Shown in pieces: positions 4,394 to 5,692 of a stretch of DNA of 5,692 nt. The DNA is from Patescibacteria group bacterium. GTDB lineage: Bacteria; Patescibacteriota; Minisyncoccia; Phycocordibacterales; Phycocordibacteraceae. Numbering within the stretch: the stretch's first letter is position 1; each line of letters begins with the position of its first letter. The stretch covers positions 1 to 5,692 of the forward strand of contig JAHJZL010000064.1 of assembly GCA_018826405.1 (NCBI GenBank). Reading direction: 5' to 3'. The position numbers and the translations under genes were made by a program. The notes beneath the pieces are model-generated. The model saw only the letters and a program-made list of their open reading frames with translations, was not told where the DNA came from and ran no database searches.

Positions 4394-5148
4394 TACTCGT
4401 AGTATCCCACGACCAGACGGGGTCTGCCATACTGATCATTGCGTAAATCAAGTCGTGTTGCACCCCCTTCTTTGAGAGAGATTCCTGTTTGCGCAACATT
4501 TGCTATGTCTGCCTCAATCCATAGTTCTCCAGCAGGGAGTATGTGTGAAGAAACTTCCTTCGCTATTCTTTCTATAATCTCAAGACCATCAGTCCCGGCA
4601 TACAAAGCAGACGCAGGCTCATAAAACGTAACGCTCTTCTCTAACGTTCTTCCGCTCGGTACGTAGGGAGGGTTAGAGACAATCATTGAAAACTTCTCAT
4701 TCTCAAATGGAGCGAACAGATCTCCGATGCGAATATCTGCACGACTTCTATCAATACTATTCTCTGCAAGGTTTGCTTCAATAAGCGCAGCATGCTCTGG
4801 GACGAGCTCCCCAAAGGAGACGCGGGCGTTTGGAAGATGTTTAAGTACACTTAGCCCAATAGCTCCAGACCCAGCACATAGATCAAGCAAGGTAAAAGAA
4901 GTGTCCCTAAACTTTTCTTTAAGGTGTGCGACTAACTCTTCTGTCCACCACTCAGTTTCTGGTCTTGGAATGAGTGGGTGAGAATCAAGACGAATCGTTA
5001 GTCCAAGAAAGGGAATCCATCCAATTATGTATGCCAAAGGCTCTCCCGCATCAAGGCGAGCGACATCTTCCGTTATGTCGGCTTCTTGATCGCCTCCGTA
5101 CTTGTCGCGAAGCAATTGGCCAATTTCTAGTGCGCGTGATGAATCCAT
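4393..5148 (-). CDS. prmC: Release-factor glutamine N5-methyltransferase (HemK/PrmC family), short N-terminal domain
   Basis: Uses S-adenosylmethionine to methylate the glutamine of the GGQ motif of release factors RF1/RF2, which aids peptide release. Numbered from the ATG at 5148 (251 aa): GEPLAYIIGWIPFLGL (about 35-50), the LIPRPETE motif (59-66) with the linker to the catalytic domain, SAM motif I LLDLCAGSGAIGLS (87-100), the acidic residue ending strand 2 in SFGELVPEH, and the catalytic NPPYVP (159-164) followed by FYEPASALYAGTDGL. The N-terminal helical domain before LAYIIG is about 38 residues, roughly half that of E. coli PrmC. A TTG at 5181 would add 11 residues, but it lies inside the upstream terminator, and a TATGCT box ends 7 bases before the ATG at 5148, so I chose the ATG. 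It heads an operon with the 78-aa and PH-domain membrane proteins; no release-factor gene is in the window. Confidence 0.92.
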   Translation of the reverse strand: MDSSRALEIGQLLRDKYGGDQEADITEDVARLDAGEPLAYIIGWIPFLGLTIRLDSHPLIPRPETEWWTEELVAHLKEKFRDTSFTLLDLCAGSGAIGLSVLKHLPNARVSFGELVPEHAALIEANLAENSIDRSRADIRIGDLFAPFENEKFSMIVSNPPYVPSGRTLEKSVTFYEPASALYAGTDGLEIIERIAKEVSSHILPAGELWIEADIANVAQTGISLKEGGATRLDLRNDQYGRPRLVVGYYE

Positions 5149-5154
5149 GTACTG

Positions 5155-5160
5155 AGCATA
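5155..5160 (-). promoter_or_regulatory. -10-like box giving leaderless prmC start
   Basis: TATGCT (5160-5155; 4 of 6 bases of TATAAT) is followed by six bases (CAGTAC) and the ATG at 5148, the same geometry as at hisS. The -35 region is weak and falls in the terminator T-tract (TTTGTG). Supported mainly by the shared spacing and the lack of an SD. Confidence 0.4.
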
Positions 5161-5178
5161 CGGGAGAAATGAATAACA

Positions 5179-5208
5179 CAAAAGCCCCTCAATTATGAGG
5201 GGCTTTTG
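5179..5208 (-). terminator. Intrinsic terminator between the RRM gene and prmC
   Basis: A perfect 13-bp stem (5179-5191 and 5196-5208, core AGCCCCTCA/TGAGGGGCT) closes a 4-base loop, with four A on one side and four T on the other. On the - strand it begins 15 bases past the RRM stop codon and ends in TTTTG. It separates the RRM gene from the prmC operon. Confidence 0.88.
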
Positions 5209-5223
5209 CTGCGATGCTACGAA

Positions 5224-5601
5224 TTAGTAGCCGCCCTGGTAGCCACCGCGGTCACCGCCGCCGAAGCCGCCGTTTCCTCCACGGTTACCGCCACCAAAAC
5301 CTCCGCCGCGGTTTCCACCGCCGAAGCCACCCTCGCGAGGAGGACGATCTCCCTGTGGGCGAGCGTTTGAAACTGAGAGCATACGCCCATCAAATTCCTT
5401 CCCGTCCCAGCGGTCAATAGCAGCCTGGGCTCCCGCCTCGTCTGCCATTTCCACGAAACCAAAGCCGCGTGAACGGCCGGTCATGCGGTCGCTAATAATG
5501 CTTGCGGATACAACTGCGCCAGCTTCTTCAAAAGCGGTACGAAGTTCGTCCTCGGTTGTGCGGTATGGAATACCACCAACATATAGTTTGCTTGTTGCCA
5601 T
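5224..5601 (-). CDS. Single-RRM RNA-binding protein with Gly-rich tail
   Basis: A 125-residue cytoplasmic RNA-binding protein. One RRM fills residues 4-82: RNP2 is LYVGGI (6-11), RNP1 is RGFGFVEM (45-52), with the aromatic residues at Tyr7, Phe47 and Phe49 that stack on bases. After a short basic linker (ARPQGDRPPRE) the tail (91-125) is almost all Gly with Phe, Arg and Asn, ending in GGYQGGY. This is the plan of cyanobacterial Rbp and plant GRP proteins, which bind RNA and are often cold-induced. The likely role is RNA chaperone or regulator of mRNA stability; targets are unknown. The ATG at 5601 puts RNP2 at the normal distance from the N-terminus; no SD is seen upstream. The gene stands alone, with a terminator behind it and a foldable leader in front. 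Its GC-rich codons partly follow from the Gly content. Confidence 0.93.
   Translation of the reverse strand: MATSKLYVGGIPYRTTEDELRTAFEEAGAVVSASIISDRMTGRSRGFGFVEMADEAGAQAAIDRWDGKEFDGRMLSVSNARPQGDRPPREGGFGGGNRGGGFGGGNRGGNGGFGGGDRGGYQGGY
5242..5331 (-). repeat. Gly-rich decapeptide repeat in the RRM protein tail
   Basis: Three copies of G-G-F-G-G-G-(N/D)-R-G-G, at residues 91-100, 100-109 and 111-120. The first two share a glycine, and one Asn precedes the third. At DNA level this is a GC-rich low-complexity stretch prone to copy-number change. RGG/FGG tails of this kind add non-specific RNA affinity and can promote condensation. Confidence 0.85.
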
Positions 5602-5692
5602 GAGGGCTTGTAGATACGTAATAACCTCGCTGATGCCGAACGCTTAGGGGCAATTTGGAGTTTCGGCGAGTTATTTGCAGTATGCTACAGAC
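5602..5692 (-). promoter_or_regulatory. Upstream region of the RRM gene with a long imperfect hairpin
   Basis: No coding region is visible here. On the - strand, AATAAC-TCGC-CGAA (5675-5662) can pair with TTCG (5640-5637), GCGA (5630-5627) and GTTATT (5625-5620): 14 base pairs interrupted by a 6-base and a 1-base bulge, with a 21-base loop. A CATACT (5684-5679) could be a -10 placing the transcript start at about 5672, near the base of the hairpin. The hairpin would then form most of a ~70-base leader. No SD is seen near the ATG. The promoter call is weak because the window ends here. Confidence 0.35.

Noticed and set aside
5149..5181. TTG start at 5181 for prmC
   Set aside because: The TTG is inside the terminator stem and the extra 11 residues show no family similarity; a -10 box precedes the ATG at 5148.
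5242..5331. GC-rich repeats resembling a short tandem array
   Set aside because: They encode the Gly-rich tail of the RRM protein in frame; there are no spacers or palindromic repeats, so this is not a CRISPR or mobile repeat.

Overview
The window looks like part of a small, streamlined bacterial chromosome, most likely a Candidate Phyla Radiation (Parcubacteria-type) lineage. This is inferred from gene content and style: a UvrD-type helicase ending in a RecB-like nuclease module, a short PrmC, a stand-alone RRM protein with a Gly-rich tail, a DsbA-like membrane-anchored protein, small unknown membrane proteins, very tight gene packing and few Shine-Dalgarno (SD) sites. No rRNA, tRNA, CRISPR array, insertion sequence or integrase was seen. 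No gap between genes exceeds about 100 bases.

Layout: the + strand carries only the last ~92 codons of the helicase/nuclease gene (to 281). All other genes lie on the - strand and are read from right to left. They are the RRM protein (5601-5224), a terminator, prmC (5148-4393), a two-helix membrane protein (4393-4157), a bacterial-PH membrane protein (4154-3597), hisS (3551-2274), a DEDDy 3'-5' exonuclease-like protein (2271-1693), a 100-residue unknown protein (1619-1317) with its own promoter, SD and terminator, a DsbA-like protein lacking its CxxC cysteines (1251-553), and a 58-residue unknown protein (490-314). The helicase and the 58-residue gene converge on a shared bidirectional terminator at 281-311.

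Transcription units inferred from the sequence: prmC, the 78-residue protein and the PH protein form one tightly coupled operon (1-base overlap, then a 2-base gap). hisS and the exonuclease form a second (2-base gap). The RRM gene, the 100-residue gene and probably the 58-residue gene stand alone. Three start sites (hisS, the DsbA-like gene, prmC) have a -10-like box placed so that transcription would begin at, or within two bases of, the ATG, which points to leaderless mRNAs. The 100-residue gene is the opposite: perfect TATAAT, about 50-base leader, clear AGGAG, a strong hairpin terminator, and 73% GC at third codon positions against about 20% in the neighbouring exonuclease.

Functionally, the recognisable genes serve translation (histidyl-tRNA synthetase, release-factor methylation), nucleic-acid processing (helicase-nuclease, exonuclease, RNA-binding protein) and the cell envelope (DsbA-like, PH-domain and small membrane proteins). 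The best candidates for something undescribed are the self-contained GC-rich cassette at 1286-1703, the Ser-x-x-Ser thioredoxin-fold protein, and the palindrome-controlled 58-residue gene.
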